This document shows positions 29,453-42,314 of a stretch of DNA of 64,000 bases, piece after piece. The translations under genes were made by a program, and so were the position numbers. Positions within the stretch are counted from its first letter, which is position 1; each line of letters opens with the position of its first letter. This stretch comes from Schistosoma haematobium (taxonomy: Eukaryota > Platyhelminthes > Trematoda > Strigeidida > Schistosomatidae). The stretch covers positions 82,904,569 to 82,968,568 of the forward strand of contig NC_067195.1 of NCBI RefSeq assembly GCF_000699445.3. The letters run 5' to 3'. The notes beneath the pieces were generated by a model. The model searched no databases and was not told the DNA's origin. It saw nothing but the letters and a program-made list of their open reading frames with translations.

Positions 29453-31708
29453 CGAGCTCCATAAGAACTTATGAAACAGCTGCGTACTGTCATTATGTGG
29501 TGAGGGATTGTGTCTAGTGAACTTGGATATTATATTAGGAGTTGAATATGGAGATATTTAGGAACGTATATTCCCGACCACTGGTGCTACTTTAACGTGG
29601 TGGTTCGGCTTGCTTATCAGGTTGGACCAACCGAGCTCTACTAGCTGAAATCATCATTCCTCTAGATGCTATCATGCTTGACAGGTGGGTTGAAGTACGG
29701 TAAGACTAAAAGCAGCAAACACAAGGTTCGAAGGCAAAGTCGTACTGCTGACTATACAGAGGTGTGGCGGCAGTAAGGTGCTTCTCTCACACTACCAGTA
29801 TAACAGCGAGGCCGCTTTCTCACAAGGAGTGGTGGGGTTGGAAACGGTTGGCGCTAAAGATGAACACCTCACATTTTCCCACGGATATCCGTCTTCGGAA
29901 CGGTAAGTTCTCAACAAGTACTAGACTAAAACAAACGTCATCCACAAAATGTTTGTGAGTGACCGTCCTCAAGCATTTGTCCGTTGGACACCGCAGTCAC
30001 GCTCTCAGGTCACTAAGACCACCCCCACCAATTTCCTCTTCTGGTACCTCTTGAAGAACCTTTCCACGATGTGGGCAACTGGGGAGTGACAAACGCATTC
30101 ATACCTCTGACAACACTCATGATCCCTGTATTCATAATCAGTCTTCCTATTCAATTTCTATCATTCGACCCACATCGACTTTCAACTCTAAATATCCTCT
30201 TTTGACTTCCTCCTCACACGTCACACGTCATCGCATTTTCATCTTTTCTTCCTACGCTTCCACTGACTGCAGCCCAGATGAAGTTAAAGATGAATTTTAC
30301 AGATGGCTTTGTGAACTTCAAAAAGCTGAACGCTCAGGTATGGTACTCATATCAGGCGACTTCAATGCTCAAGGAGGTAGCTTAAACTAAACAGAAAGAC
30401 ATTTGTGTGGGTATTTTATTATTCCTGTTCAGCGAACATTTAATGGTGACCGTCTGCTGCAACTGTGCTCAGACAATCATTTATTTTTAGCAAGCATTAA
30501 CTTCAAGTATAAGGAGAGACATTGTCTAATATGGTGGTCGCCTGCACCAAACCGACGATGGACTCAAATAGACCAAATTTTCATCAGTCAACGTTGGAGA
30601 GGATCGATAGAAGACTGTCGCTCATTCTGAAGTACATGTTTGGACTCTGATCATGCTCTAATACGAGCACGCATTCGCTTGAGCCTCACTGGACGCAGAA
30701 AAACCACACTAAAAAGACCCATTGGAGTTGAACTAATTGACGAGAAAACCAAAAATAGATTCCAGGAAAAACTGATCTCACATTAGGGCAGTTTTGAAAA
30801 CGACGCTGACCCAGATGTTGCTTGGAAAGATATACAGACAGCTTTGGAAACAGCGGTGACATCTATTGGTGATTTGAATCAAAGGGTCACGAAAAACCAG
30901 TGGATTTCTTCTATGTCTATTGCAGTGATAGATTTTCATAAACGCATCCTATCAGACTCTGAACACAAGGAAGAGTGAGAACAAATCAGATCTGGGCTAA
31001 CCAAAAGTCTATGGAACGACCGTGAGTAGTGGTGGGTAACGAAAACAAAAGACATGGAAAAGTCAGCGGCTAAATGTAACAACAGATAGCTTTTGGACCA
31101 GTAGAAGAAACTGGAATTAAGAAGTCAAGTGTAGATGAGATGATCTCGGAAAAAGACGACACTCTTATCTGCTCTCGGCTTAAACGTTTAAAACGATGGG
31201 TGGAACACTTTGAGGAGAAGTTTAGCTGGCCTTCAGCTATTCCACAACTACTCACCATTCCCAAACAGCCCCAATGGAACACTGAAGTAGGTTCCCCAAC
31301 TCTAGTTGAAGTTCGAAATTCTATAGCTAATCTGAAACGAGGAAGAACAGATAGTCCAGATGTCTTTAAGTATGGTGGTTCGGTTTTAGCCATTAGGCCG
31401 ACCAAAAGTTTAGCTAAAATCTGGGAGATGGACGTAACCCCATGTGACTGGTCTCAACCACTGATTGTCCCACTATATAAGAAGGTGTCAGAATCATCCT
31501 GAGACAGCCATAGAGAGATTGGTTTGACTAATATATTTTCTAAAGTACTAGTCTCGGACGCTTAACCATGACTCATGAGCTGCATCGACCACATATTCAC
31601 CATTCGTTAGATTTTAGAACACAGGCATGATTATCGGCGTCCGACAATGGTGGTCTTTCTTGACTTAAAAGCAGCATTTGACTCTGTAGACCGAGATTTT
31701 CTGTTGTA

Positions 31709-31982
31709 GTGAAGGAAAATACAGTTTGGGGAAAATTGATCGTACATAGAACACAATTACAGTTACTTGGTAAAACAGAAAAACCATACTCTAATACTTC
31801 ATTTGTAAAATGTTCATTAATTGTCTTAGACTTCATTGTCCCTGCATTTCCATACCAAATGCTTTCTGTTCCCGTTTTCTCTTTTCGATCTTCTGCTACC
31901 AGACATTATATTCCAGACTCGCGATTTATACTACTTATGTCGATATAAGTAGCACACACCACACTATGTCAGTGTCTGTCAT
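31709..31982 (+). repeat. Repeat R1 in LINE-A, unit 2
   Basis: Same insertion site as at 3570-3843. Confidence 0.58.
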
Positions 31983-32068
31983 TGAACGGCGTACTTCAGA
32001 AGTACATAAACCTTGTGAATGCTCTTCACTCGAACACTACTAGTCGAGTGAGGGCTTATGGATAAATG

Positions 32069-33357
32069 TCATTTGTGATGGTGGAGAAGATTTGTAGCTC
32101 AGGTGGATGGTTTTGGTGGAGTTTTGTTCTCTGAGCTGGATGGTTTGGTCGTGGAGCTTTCTTCGTTCTTCTGAACGACATCATCAGCACAAACTTCAGA
32201 TAGAAGTGAAGTGTTCGAATTTCTCCATATGCGTTTCACAGCTTGTTTTGTACACCTCGATGTTGATTGGTTCCGATTGACCTTAAATTTGTCATTGTTT
32301 ACTCCTTTGTTTTGGTTGTGTCTCCCATTGGTTTGATTTTTGTTCCTATATTTGTGCATAACTTTCCTGATTGGTGATAAATTGGGTTGATTTCAATACG
32401 CTTATTGATTGCTGATTGACCTGAGTGCCAGGCTTCTAGAAATTCCCTGGTGTTTTTGGAATTTCCTCTGTCCAAGAATTCCACATTTTTCCATTCGAAT
32501 TAGTGTCCGCAGTTGTTCACGTGTATTGATGTAAGTGAAGAGATATCACGGCGTTTGACTGCTAATTGATGTTCGCGTAAGCGAAGGTGAAGGGGCGTCC
32601 GCTTTTTCCGATGTAGTGTTTTTCGCAGTTGGCACAATTTATTTTGTAGATGATGTTTGATTTGTCTTCCTTTGTTATTTCATCCTTTGGTTTGCATAGG
32701 ATTGATTGTAGTGATTTCGTCGGTTTGTGTGCCACACCTATCCCGAAGGTTTTCAGCAGTCTCGTTGCGGTTTCTGAAATGTCTTTTATGTATGATAGGG
32801 TGATCCTTTTGTTGATTTCTGTGCTTGACCTTAGGTCCTGATGCTGCGTTTGGTTGGTATTTTTTGATGAAGTTGGTTGGGTAGCCATTCTTTTGAAATA
32901 CGTCCTTCAGGTATTTCTCTTCATTTTTCGTGCTGCCAGTGTGCTGCAGTGTGTCCTCGCCCTTTTGAACAAAATGTGTATGCAGTTGATTTTGTGAGCT
33001 CTTGGGTTGTTGCTATTGTAGTTGAGGATTTGATCTGTATGTGTCGGTTTCCTATATAATTGAATTTCCAGTTTTCCTCAGTCGGTTCTAGTGATTAATA
33101 TATCCAAGAATGATAGTTTGTTGTATGACTCTTGTTCCATTGTGAACTTGATGCCATCGAAGACTTTGTTGATCAGCTTGTAAGTGTTTTTCAACTCATT
33201 CTTTTTGATGATGACGAATGTGTCGTCTACATAGCGAATCCAAATTTTTGGCTTGATCACTGGTAATATCGCGGCTTCTAGTCTTTGCATCACTGCATCT
33301 GCGATCAGTCCTGATATTGGTAATCCCATTGGTGTCCCTTCCGTTTTTTCGGACAAA
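32069..33357 (-). mobile_element. PLE-1, unit 2 copy
   Basis: Same RT (YVDDTFV) and GIY-YIG content. Runs of G near 32593, T near 32860 and T near 33345 differ by one base from unit 1. They change which ORFs appear intact, so the linker plus endonuclease here reads 108 codons (32562-32888). Confidence 0.83.
32143..32194 (-). ncRNA. Hammerhead ribozyme candidate in PLE-1, unit 2
   Basis: Identical to the motif at 4004-4055, with the same core, stem II and CUC site. Confidence 0.63.
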
Positions 33358-34435
33358 CATTTTCTCGATTTTCGTTTAACTTCATCATAGACCTACTCAT
33401 GGAAATAACGTTCTCGTTGACTGAATTCTCGGACATTGGTCTCCTTCCAGGAAGTCCACTTATCGACTTAGAATACGCAGATGATATAGTCCTGTTTGGT
33501 GAAGACGCTGATAAAATGCAGAGTATTTTGGTAGCGCTAATCAACAATGCCAGGATGTTTTGGGATGCATTTCTTCTCGTTAAAATGCGAATTGTTGCTT
33601 CAGGACTGGCCTGCGTAAACACCTGAACTAAGGATAGGGAGTGAAGTAGTCGAACGCGGCAACAACTTCACTTATCTCTGAAGTCTGACCAGCCCTGATA
33701 GGTTGGTGTCTAAAGAAATCTATGCACGGATTCAGAAAGCCCGTTTGGCTTTTGTCAACTTACGTCACCTATGGCAAAGGCAAGATATCCATCTATCAAT
33801 TAAAGGAAGAGTATACTGCAAAGTATTTCGTCCTGTTTTACTTTACGGCTTCGTAACGTGATTATTAAGGGCCGGGTACGCTCGTAAGTTACTAGTTTGA
33901 TCACAGATGTCTTAGAAATATTGCCAGCATTTGTTGGGACCACCGGGTAAGTAATAGTGAGGTTAGACGTAGGGTATTAGGGAATGATGGTAAATCAGTT
34001 GATGAGGTTGTAAACCACGTGTAATGTATGCCTGAACACCGATTACCATAACGCGCAATGCTGACTAGTGTTGGGGATGGCTGGAAGAAAGTTAGGGGTG
34101 GCCAAACCAAAACGTGGCATCAATTCTTGAAGTCACTAACTTCTAGTCTGAGCCATGTTGGTAGATGCAGATTACTTGGTTGGGGCGCGCGTGACTATCG
34201 TAACCAATTGTTGGAGAATCTTGGTGACATGGCTCAGAATCGATCATAGTGGTGTAGGAGTGTACTTGTGGAATGCTGAATTTCGAATTTCAAATACAGT
34301 ACATTCGTTTGTGCTTGTCTAGTACTTCTTGATTCAATTGCGTTATTTCTGGGATTCTTAGTTTATACTATAATTCAAATACTTCTAATTATCACACATC
34401 ATCAAATGATAATTAAACGTATAAAAATCTCTCAC

Positions 34436-37027
34436 CATAGGAAACTTTCTCAGATCCCTCAGCACTTCAGTTTTGACAGTTCCGGGATGTAAACTCACAA
34501 CAACTACTCCACTATCTTTCAAACGTTCATTTAATTCAATAGCATGTATCACGTTTGCCAATTTCGATACACTATATGCCTTCATTGCATTATAATTTTC
34601 CTTACTGTACTGCAAATCAGGTTTTAGAATGCATCCATCTTTATGCAGTGCAGATGACACATTTATTATTCGTGATGGTGCAGCATTCCTCAACAATGGT
34701 AACAACAATTCTGTCAGTAGAAATGGTCCAAAATAATTCACTCCCATTGTCATTTCAAAACCATCTTCAGTTGTTGTATAGTTCTGCAGTATGAGTCCAG
34801 CATTGTTGATGAGAAAATCTACTTTATTGTATTTACTTTTGATTCTGTCAACAAATTCTCTGATTGATGTTAACAAAGCCAGATCAAGTTGTTCAATGAT
34901 CAACTGGAATAAAATCGAAATATTATGGAAGAAGAAAATTGATGAGAACCTTTCTTAAACACATTGTCTCCACTGTTTCAATAAAATTTGAATATAGTAT
35001 GGTGGGACACAATATACCTCATGCATTTGGTTCCGTTTACGAACTTGAATAAAGGTTGAACAACAATTGAAACAGAATTATACGAAATCATTGTATTTCA
35101 TAGTTGCTTATCCCATTCAAATGACATTCCTAATGATCTCTAATTTCTTTTATAATGTTCCATTCAGCCCCACATGTATGACACATTATCATGCTAAAAA
35201 CGTAAAGGCATTAAAACAAGGCTAAGTTATTTCCCGCATAACCTTCTACTACTCAACAAATCGTGTCCAGTTCAAAAGAGTTTTAAGTATAAGAATAACA
35301 CGTTATTGTTACTTACATATTCGAATAATAAAATCGAGAATCAAATATAAACTTAAACTTGATTAACTGTTTTTCTTCTTATACTGATTGATATTACTAG
35401 ATGAAATGATGTTATAATCATAAAACATAGTTGGCTTATCGATAAGCGTTTTATGATTTTCATCTAATGTTATAAGAAAAACAATCAGCTCAGAGAAGAT
35501 CAGTAAATGAATACATAGTTCTTTTATCTATATCTCTATAATATGAGTCGTTGATGATTTTTAGATATTATATCTTATAAGTAATTTTAATAGTTGAAAT
35601 TATGGGTTGATTTAAACTAGACCACCACTGAAAACCTGGAAGCACTGAATGACTATTTCGTCCTGAATGCGTACTGTTGAGAAGTCCTATACTAGATCAA
35701 AACGGACGTTCATTACTTCCATCTTTTAAATAATGTTCTAACTTAAATCGACACATCATTTCAACCATTAAAATTACTACAATATCCACGAACCCTATTG
35801 TGATATTGATAGTAATTTCCTTCAAGGCCATACTGATGTATCTGTTTATTACACTTAAATGAATAGGATAAAAATGAATTCATCTCAAGATCTAGCTGGA
35901 TATGATATTTAACTTTCACTATAACAATATTTCAGCAGATGGTGCTATTCAGTGACTAGCTAATACTCTGACGAGTATTACTGAGACTAATTATGAACTT
36001 CAGATAATTAAAATAACCCACAGTGTCATTAAATAAGAAAAAGAGAATTCAGCGAAGAAAATTTTCTTTTCAACGACATTGCTAATTCATATTGCTTATT
36101 TGGGGCACGTTACATAGGCCGCACAAAGCGATCACTGCCCAAACGCATCTCGGAACACTATCCAACCTGGCTCTTGAAAGGAGAACGTAAAACAATTACT
36201 AGTTCGATACAAGAGCATTTGATAAACTGTGGACACATCACTCCAAAGGACTCTTCTTTTAAAGTAATCTACAGAGTCAAAGGAATTGAATCGTCCAGTG
36301 CTTCCAGGTTTTCCATGGTGGCCTAGCTTCAATTGACTCATGATTTCAACTAGTGAAATTTCTAAAATCTCCACACAACCCCTTCTGATATTATTCAGTC
36401 TATTAATATGATCTTTGTGTATGTCGCTTTTCTTCATATCTGTCAAGTGGACTATTATCTGACCCATAAATTATTTTCTTCCTTACCCCATGATTAGTAC
36501 GTAACCTCACTTGTTATTTATTTTAGAATCCATCTTCGTGATGCAATCTTTTCTATCCTCTTATAGACATACATTTTCCATATATAACTATATATACGAA
36601 TGTAGAGCTTAAGTAAATGATTTCGTCGAAAAGATAATTTTCTTCGCTGAATTCTCTTTTTCTATTAAATTATAAGCTTATCAACCTCAAGAAAGGGATA
36701 TAACTTAAGAAGAGTATACTAAAGTCAATGTTAGCATACCTGATCTGACTCGATAGGCTTTAAAGATGACTTCACTTGACTACATGCAATATCTGTTTCG
36801 CCACTTTTCTCATTATTCTTACCATACATTTCCAATAGACGTGTTTTAGCTTTGTTGGCTCGTTCAATATTTCTACATGCCATAATGATTGTTGCACCAC
36901 GACGAGCTAATTCACTGGCTGTATAAAGACCGATTCCAGTGTTACATCCTGTCACGATTGCTATTTTCCCATCCAATCTTTTGTTGATAACACATAATTT
37001 TCTCCATAAACCAACGGTCTCTTTCAT
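34436..37027 (-). pseudogene. Retinol dehydrogenase-like gene, copy lacking exon 3
   Basis: Exon 1 (36740-37027) and exon 2 (34436-34903) are intact and match the unit 1 gene, with the same splice sites. Exon 3 is absent because the 4.6-kb deletion brings LINE-A to within about 170 bp of exon 2. Without a new acceptor the exon 2 frame reads on to a stop near 34385, adding 16 unrelated residues. The catalytic residues (TGxxxGIG, NNAG, YxxxK) remain. The C-terminal domain with the TPWKGAQTT block is lost, so a stable enzyme is doubtful. Confidence 0.88.
36029..36671. mobile_element. PLE-4 fragment with inverted repeats, unit 2
   Basis: Copy of 12490-13132, with the GIY-YIG fragment at about 36084-36300, inside intron 1 of the truncated dehydrogenase gene. 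Confidence 0.58.
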
Positions 37028-37813
37028 TGTGTTTGAATACGGTTGAGTGACCTTGATGTTGAGTCTATGTTTGATATGTGATTATTGAATTGTACAGGAA
37101 TTTAAAGTGAATTGAATGCGAACTGAATGCAATATCTAACCAATCAGATTAATTTAATGATAACAGACATATACTGATAGTATTTGTTTAGTTGAACTAT
37201 GTAACTGTTTATAATTATATATTTTGTTAGTTGGATACGATTATGGTAGTTCAGATTTATTCATCAAATGCATAACTATCAAACAACTGAATTTAGTGGA
37301 AAATGTAAGAAGTAATAGTAATATTCTGAATTATTTTCAACTACAATTTTTTCCAGTTCAGTCCATTTAATTCTACATTTACTTCATTGGTCAGCTATTT
37401 CAAATAATGAATTCTTTATTTCGATAATGATATTAGAAGACGAAGATTATCAGAACTATATGATATATTAGCGCAATACATTTCGAACAATCTGGTCATA
37501 CATATACTTGTTAAGAGCATTTATATATAAAAATAAAAGGTCAACTAGACAGGAAACGGGGTAAGAGGAGATAAGGATAATGATAAGAGTAATAATAATA
37601 ATAATGTGAACACAAAGCGAAACCTAATCACTCTGGATAATAAGTCAATATTACCAGGGTAGGTTTAAGGTAAGAACAAACTGTTTTTGAACACATAAAG
37701 GGGTTTGAATTTTCGTATGGCTAAGGCTTCAATGAACCTTAGTATACGCCCTTTTACACTTTTATACAGCACTACAAAAGCTGAATTTAGATCAATCTTG
37801 TGACCTTAAAAAG

Positions 37814-39922
37814 AAGAATATATTTGTAAAATCTCTGCGAATGAATTTTAAGTAAATCCAACGTTTCGCCTGGCAATCTGGTCCAAGCTTTTTCAAGGAA
37901 AATATAATCAAACAACAAAATTATCGAATATAAATAGGTACATGGTTCTTCGGTTTACTGTATACTGAATAAGTCATCCAATCGACGTGAAGGATTTCTT
38001 TATAGATAGGTATTTGTATTAATGTGTAAGAGACATGTTCATATGAAAAATAATAAAGGTCAAACAAATAAAATAAAAGTTCATTTGAAAATAATCAAGG
38101 GGAAAGAAATTGTCATGTTATCCTAGGCCATAGAATGACTTAAGGATTATAAGGTAAATTCAAGGTTATGACAAATTGTTTTGTATGTGTTATGGAACCA
38201 AAACGTGTTAAGATAACAGAATGTGTTTATACGCAAGTGATATGAGAAAAAATTTCATTCAACTTAATATTGACTACGGTCTGTGTATATTAAGAAAACA
38301 AATCATTTTTATGTATGAAATGAATCAAAATGCTACAGCCTGCATTAAATGAAGATAAGTAAACAAAATAAACGAGGAATGTATATGTAATTGAAGTGTG
38401 TTATTTTAAAAAATGTTCCAGTCAATTGTTTAACATATTCAGATAAGATAACGGATTTGAATCATTGAGCGTATTATCTATAAACCCACACGCGACCAAA
38501 GTGACAGTGGCCAAAAATTTGATCACCAGAGTCAAAACACTTGTCACTGAACCAGATGATATAAAAATGGAAATGAATTTAGTTGTATCCACTCTATTAA
38601 TGAATAATTATCCGAAAGGTTTTATTAAAAAGAATAATTAAGAATGAAGAACGGAATGATATTTTTAAAAAAGAGTTAAGCAAGATTGGATGAATACAGT
38701 AGTGATCCCATATCGTAAAGGTATCTCAGAAGACATCAGAAGGATTTTAATTCGTCAAAATATAAGAGTATTCTTTCGAACAAACAATACTCTAAGATCA
38801 AAACTAGTAAGAATCAAAGATCCAATACACAAGGATGATCAACAAAATTGTGTTTATGAAATCAAATGTAATGATTGTAATGCAACGTATGTAGGTGAAA
38901 CATCAAGACAACTGAATGTGAGGGTGAAAGAACACAAACTGTGCTTAAAGCATATTCCTAAATCCTCAATTGATGTAAAAAGCTTGAGAACAGATCAGCG
39001 ATAGCATTACATTCAATTGAATCGGGTCATACAGTTGATTTCAATGGCACAAGAATCATTCAAAAAGGATTTAATTCTTACAAAGAACGCCTAACAGCTG
39101 AAGCCTTACATATATGGGCTAATTTAAACAATATTAATAGGAGAGATGGAATACAACTAGCTGCACCATGGCAACTAATAATTAATAAGTAAACCTGATC
39201 TCCTTTTTTTTGCCATTTGATATATTTATGCCATAGTAACTAATTGATAGATAATACGTTCAATGATTCAAATCCGTTATCTTATCTGAATATGTTAAAC
39301 AATTGACTGGAACATTTTTAAAATAACACACTTCAATTACATATACATTCCTCGTTTATTTTGTTTACTTATCTTCATTTAATGCAGGCTGTAGCATTTT
39401 GATTCATTTCATACATAAAAATGATTTGTTTTCTTAATATACACAGACCGTAGTCAATATTAAGTTGAATGAAATTTTTCTCATATCACTTGCGTATAAA
39501 CACATTCTGTTATCTTAACACGTTTTGGTTCCATAACACATACAAAACAATTTGTTATAACCTTGAATTTACCTTATAATCCTTAAGTCATTCTATGGCC
39601 TAGGATAACATGACAATTTCTCTCCCCTTCATTATTTTCAAATGAACTTTTATTTTATTTGTTTGACCTTTATTATTTTTCATATGAACATGTCTCTTAC
39701 ACATTAATACAAATACCTATCTATAAAGAAATCCTTCACGTCGATTGGATGACTTATTCAGTATACAGTAAACCGAAGAACCATGTACCTATTTATATTC
39801 GATAATTTTGTTGTTTGATTATATTTTCCTTGAAAAAGCTTGGACCAGATTGCCAGGCGAAACGTTGGATTTACTTAAAATTCATTCGCTGAGATTTTAC
39901 AAATATATTCTTCTTTTTAATG
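37814..39922 (+). mobile_element. PLE-2 with inverted arms, unit 2, without SINE
   Basis: Left arm about 37814-38480, right arm about 39243-39922. The right arm shows the empty site of the SINE (ACATACAAAACAATTTG at 39538-39554). Confidence 0.8.
38690..39192 (+). pseudogene. PLE-2 GIY-YIG protein, unit 2, frameshifted
   Basis: Same protein as 15150-15653, but one A fewer near 38980 shifts the frame. The ORF therefore stops at 39004 instead of reading to WQLIINK. The YVGETSR motif is kept. Confidence 0.78.
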
Positions 39923-39984
39923 TCTCAAATTAACTCGGCGCCCAAATATTGTGAAACTATTCGTTCAAATTTAGACGAAAGTTC

Positions 39985-40344
39985 TTATTTAATCTTGTGA
40001 CCTGTTTCGATTATATGTTTAGCAATAGATGATGATGGATGTTTATCCTCTGCTCTTATTGGGTCACTTGATTGTATTTGTTTCTGAAGCCATTTGGGTA
40101 CATGTTCACTCATCCTAATGTTGAGATCACGATTACTCCTCCCTATGTATGTGTGACCACACACACATTTAAATTGGTAAACACAGTGGGATGTGACGCA
40201 ATCGTTTCCATGTACTTTAGGTTTTGAATGAAGCATGCACCTTGTTCTTTCTTTGATGATGACCTTTGCTGCGCAATAGGTTTTATTGATGACTGATTCA
40301 AGTCGTTGTTTCAGTAAAGGCTATTTGAATCACCTCTGAATGGT
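39985..40344 (-). pseudogene. PLE-3 GIY-YIG fragment, unit 2
   Basis: Same as 16865-17224. One A fewer near 40316 shortens its upstream frame. Confidence 0.75.
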
Positions 40345-40779
40345 AAGGTGATTCTTTATTGTCATTTCTCAATGTTTAGAATTGTATTCATCAATAGTTT
40401 AATATAGTTACAAGTATAATCAATAAATCTGATTACTTCAAATAGATTTAATCAACTTAAATAAATGTTGAGTTTAAGTGTTGAAGTGGAGATTCTATTT
40501 AACATTCAGTAGGATGAAATCAATTGAAACTTCTTCTAGTTTATATTTGAAAGCTTTTACCTTGATTGAAATCCAATCTTCTTTATAGTATTAATTTTGT
40601 TGCAAGTCCAGCTTATTAATTTTTTAGAAGAAATAATATCAGATATTACTTACTTGAATCTTCCGATTGATGTTTAGGACTGTAGTTGATTAGTCTCTTA
40701 TTGGTATATGTGCAAACAGTGTCTATTGCTTCGACATTACTTTGATTCACATGTATTATAAGCAAAGATGGATAGTGGC

Positions 40780-40845
40780 TAGCAGTGGAATCCTAGACGC
40801 ACGTTTCGTCCTATTTGGGACTTATCAGCTGAATGTACCTGTATC
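40780..40845 (-). ncRNA. Hammerhead relic, unit 2
   Basis: Copy of 17660-17725, with the same inactivating CTGATAA core. Confidence 0.72.
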
Positions 40846-41124
40846 CTACAGTTGATGTTCATATCAATGGGAAGATTGAAATAAACAATACAAAATGAAT
40901 TTAAACTTGACCCCATTACATAAGCAATTGGCTATCAAGACTCAATAGCTAAGTGGATAACGTGATGGAGTTTGAAGCGAACGGTACTGTATTCGAGTTT
41001 TGGAGTGAACATCAACTCTGAGATGCAGTTACATCCAGTTGATCCATCCCAAGTGAGATGAAACACGTCTCCTGGATTCTACTGCTAGCCACTATCTCTC
41101 TTTGCTTATTAATATCACGGTTTG

Positions 41125-41415
41125 AACTGATAATTACAAAACGAACTTGGGATCGAATCCGTCAGGGAGCACCAGTCCCCTCAAGATTACAGGTACACCT
41201 TGCTGACGAGTGCCAAGTAGCACGAAACCCGGGTCCAGGGTTTCCTGTTAACTACCTACAACCACCATTTCATCTCAGCATAGTGCATGCAATGTCGAGT
41301 CACCTAGACTAGTGGCCACATTCCAACTTGATCGATAGCATTCGATCTGCACTAGGAAAGACTTAATACAGATGTAATTGATCACCACCCAGTGATCAAT
41401 CAATTGTGATTACAA
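41125..41415 (+). mobile_element. Hammerhead SINE, unit 2
   Basis: Copy of 18005-18295. Its intact hammerhead lies at 41189-41249. Confidence 0.75.
41189..41249 (+). ncRNA. Hammerhead ribozyme, complete core, unit 2
   Basis: CTGACGA at 41203-41209, stem II GTGC/GCAC, GAAA, loopless stem III and GTC as at 18069-18129. Confidence 0.83.
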
Positions 41416-42314
41416 TATTGAGCATTGGATAAATTGTTAATAATAGAAATAATGGTAAATTTCTGACGTTTTATGATTTAGTGTAAGCAATTTCCTTAAA
41501 GAATAAATACATTAATTAACATAGATTTAAATAGTAAAAAAGGAAGCAAAGCAAAATATTTTTAGCATAATCAAAATTAAATTTAGATCCGATTATTTTA
41601 ATGTTCTGTCATTTTAGTTAAAGTGATTCTGTATGAGATTTACATAGGGATAATATTTAATTGAACATAGAATTTAATCGTATGAAAAAGATGGACTATT
41701 TACTAATATCTTCCTATGTTCATAGTTTAAATCAAGAACTGATCTTAGATCACAATTGAAAGCCAGAAAATAATAAACAACTGTTTTGTCTATAGTATGG
41801 AACTCCTTGGAAGTGACTATCTTCGACTCCAGCATAAAGAATCAAGGAAACATTGAATATATTAGTTCGTAAAATCAAAGCAGTTATATTTAGTTACGGT
41901 ACATAAGACAGACACAAAATAATCAGCCTTAGTTTAGAATCTATAAGTCATAGCATTCAGATCCATCTATAATAAGCAGGTATATTGACTTAAATCAAAT
42001 ATATCGACCTTATCTAGAAAGACCAATTAGTTATATCAGTTAAGGTCAGACTATGATACAAGAAGAAAACAGAGTAAGAACAAAGATTCTAGTAGAATAC
42101 TAACAATTCAAACAGCCAGAAACAATTGTTGTCACAATCAATGTTGTAGAATGTTCGTTCACATAAAATATATATATTCACAATATTCAGTCTATTAAAC
42201 TTATTTACACCCATGTTATCCTATACTAATGTGTCTTTAATATAAATTCCAACCAAACCCATTATGTAATCATGATTTTAAATATCACAGGTTATAAGTA
42301 GTTGACGAGAACCA

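Larger units (their letters stand above)
1369..29506. repeat. Tandem duplication, unit 1
   Basis: From 1369 the sequence matches 29507 onward, and from 10721 to 29506 it matches 34261 to 52603. Offsets drift only slightly, apart from two large differences. Bases 6121-10720 are missing from unit 2. A 408-bp SINE plus its 12-bp TSD at 16010-16429 is also missing there. Most other differences are one-base homopolymer changes. The left boundary lies 66 bp before LINE-A, so it is not an element end. Confidence 0.95.
30200..34250 (+). pseudogene. LINE-A endonuclease-RT, decayed, unit 2
   Basis: As in unit 1, but an extra A near 30322 keeps the endonuclease frame open through AERSGMVLISGDFNAQGG. 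That read-through suggests unit 2 has the better homopolymer length at this site. Confidence 0.82.
29573..34265 (+). mobile_element. LINE-A, unit 2 copy, 3' end deleted
   Basis: Left TSD GGAACGTATATT at 29561-29572. The last 235 bp and the right TSD are gone in the 4.6-kb deletion. The same nested R1 and PLE-1 are present. Confidence 0.88.
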
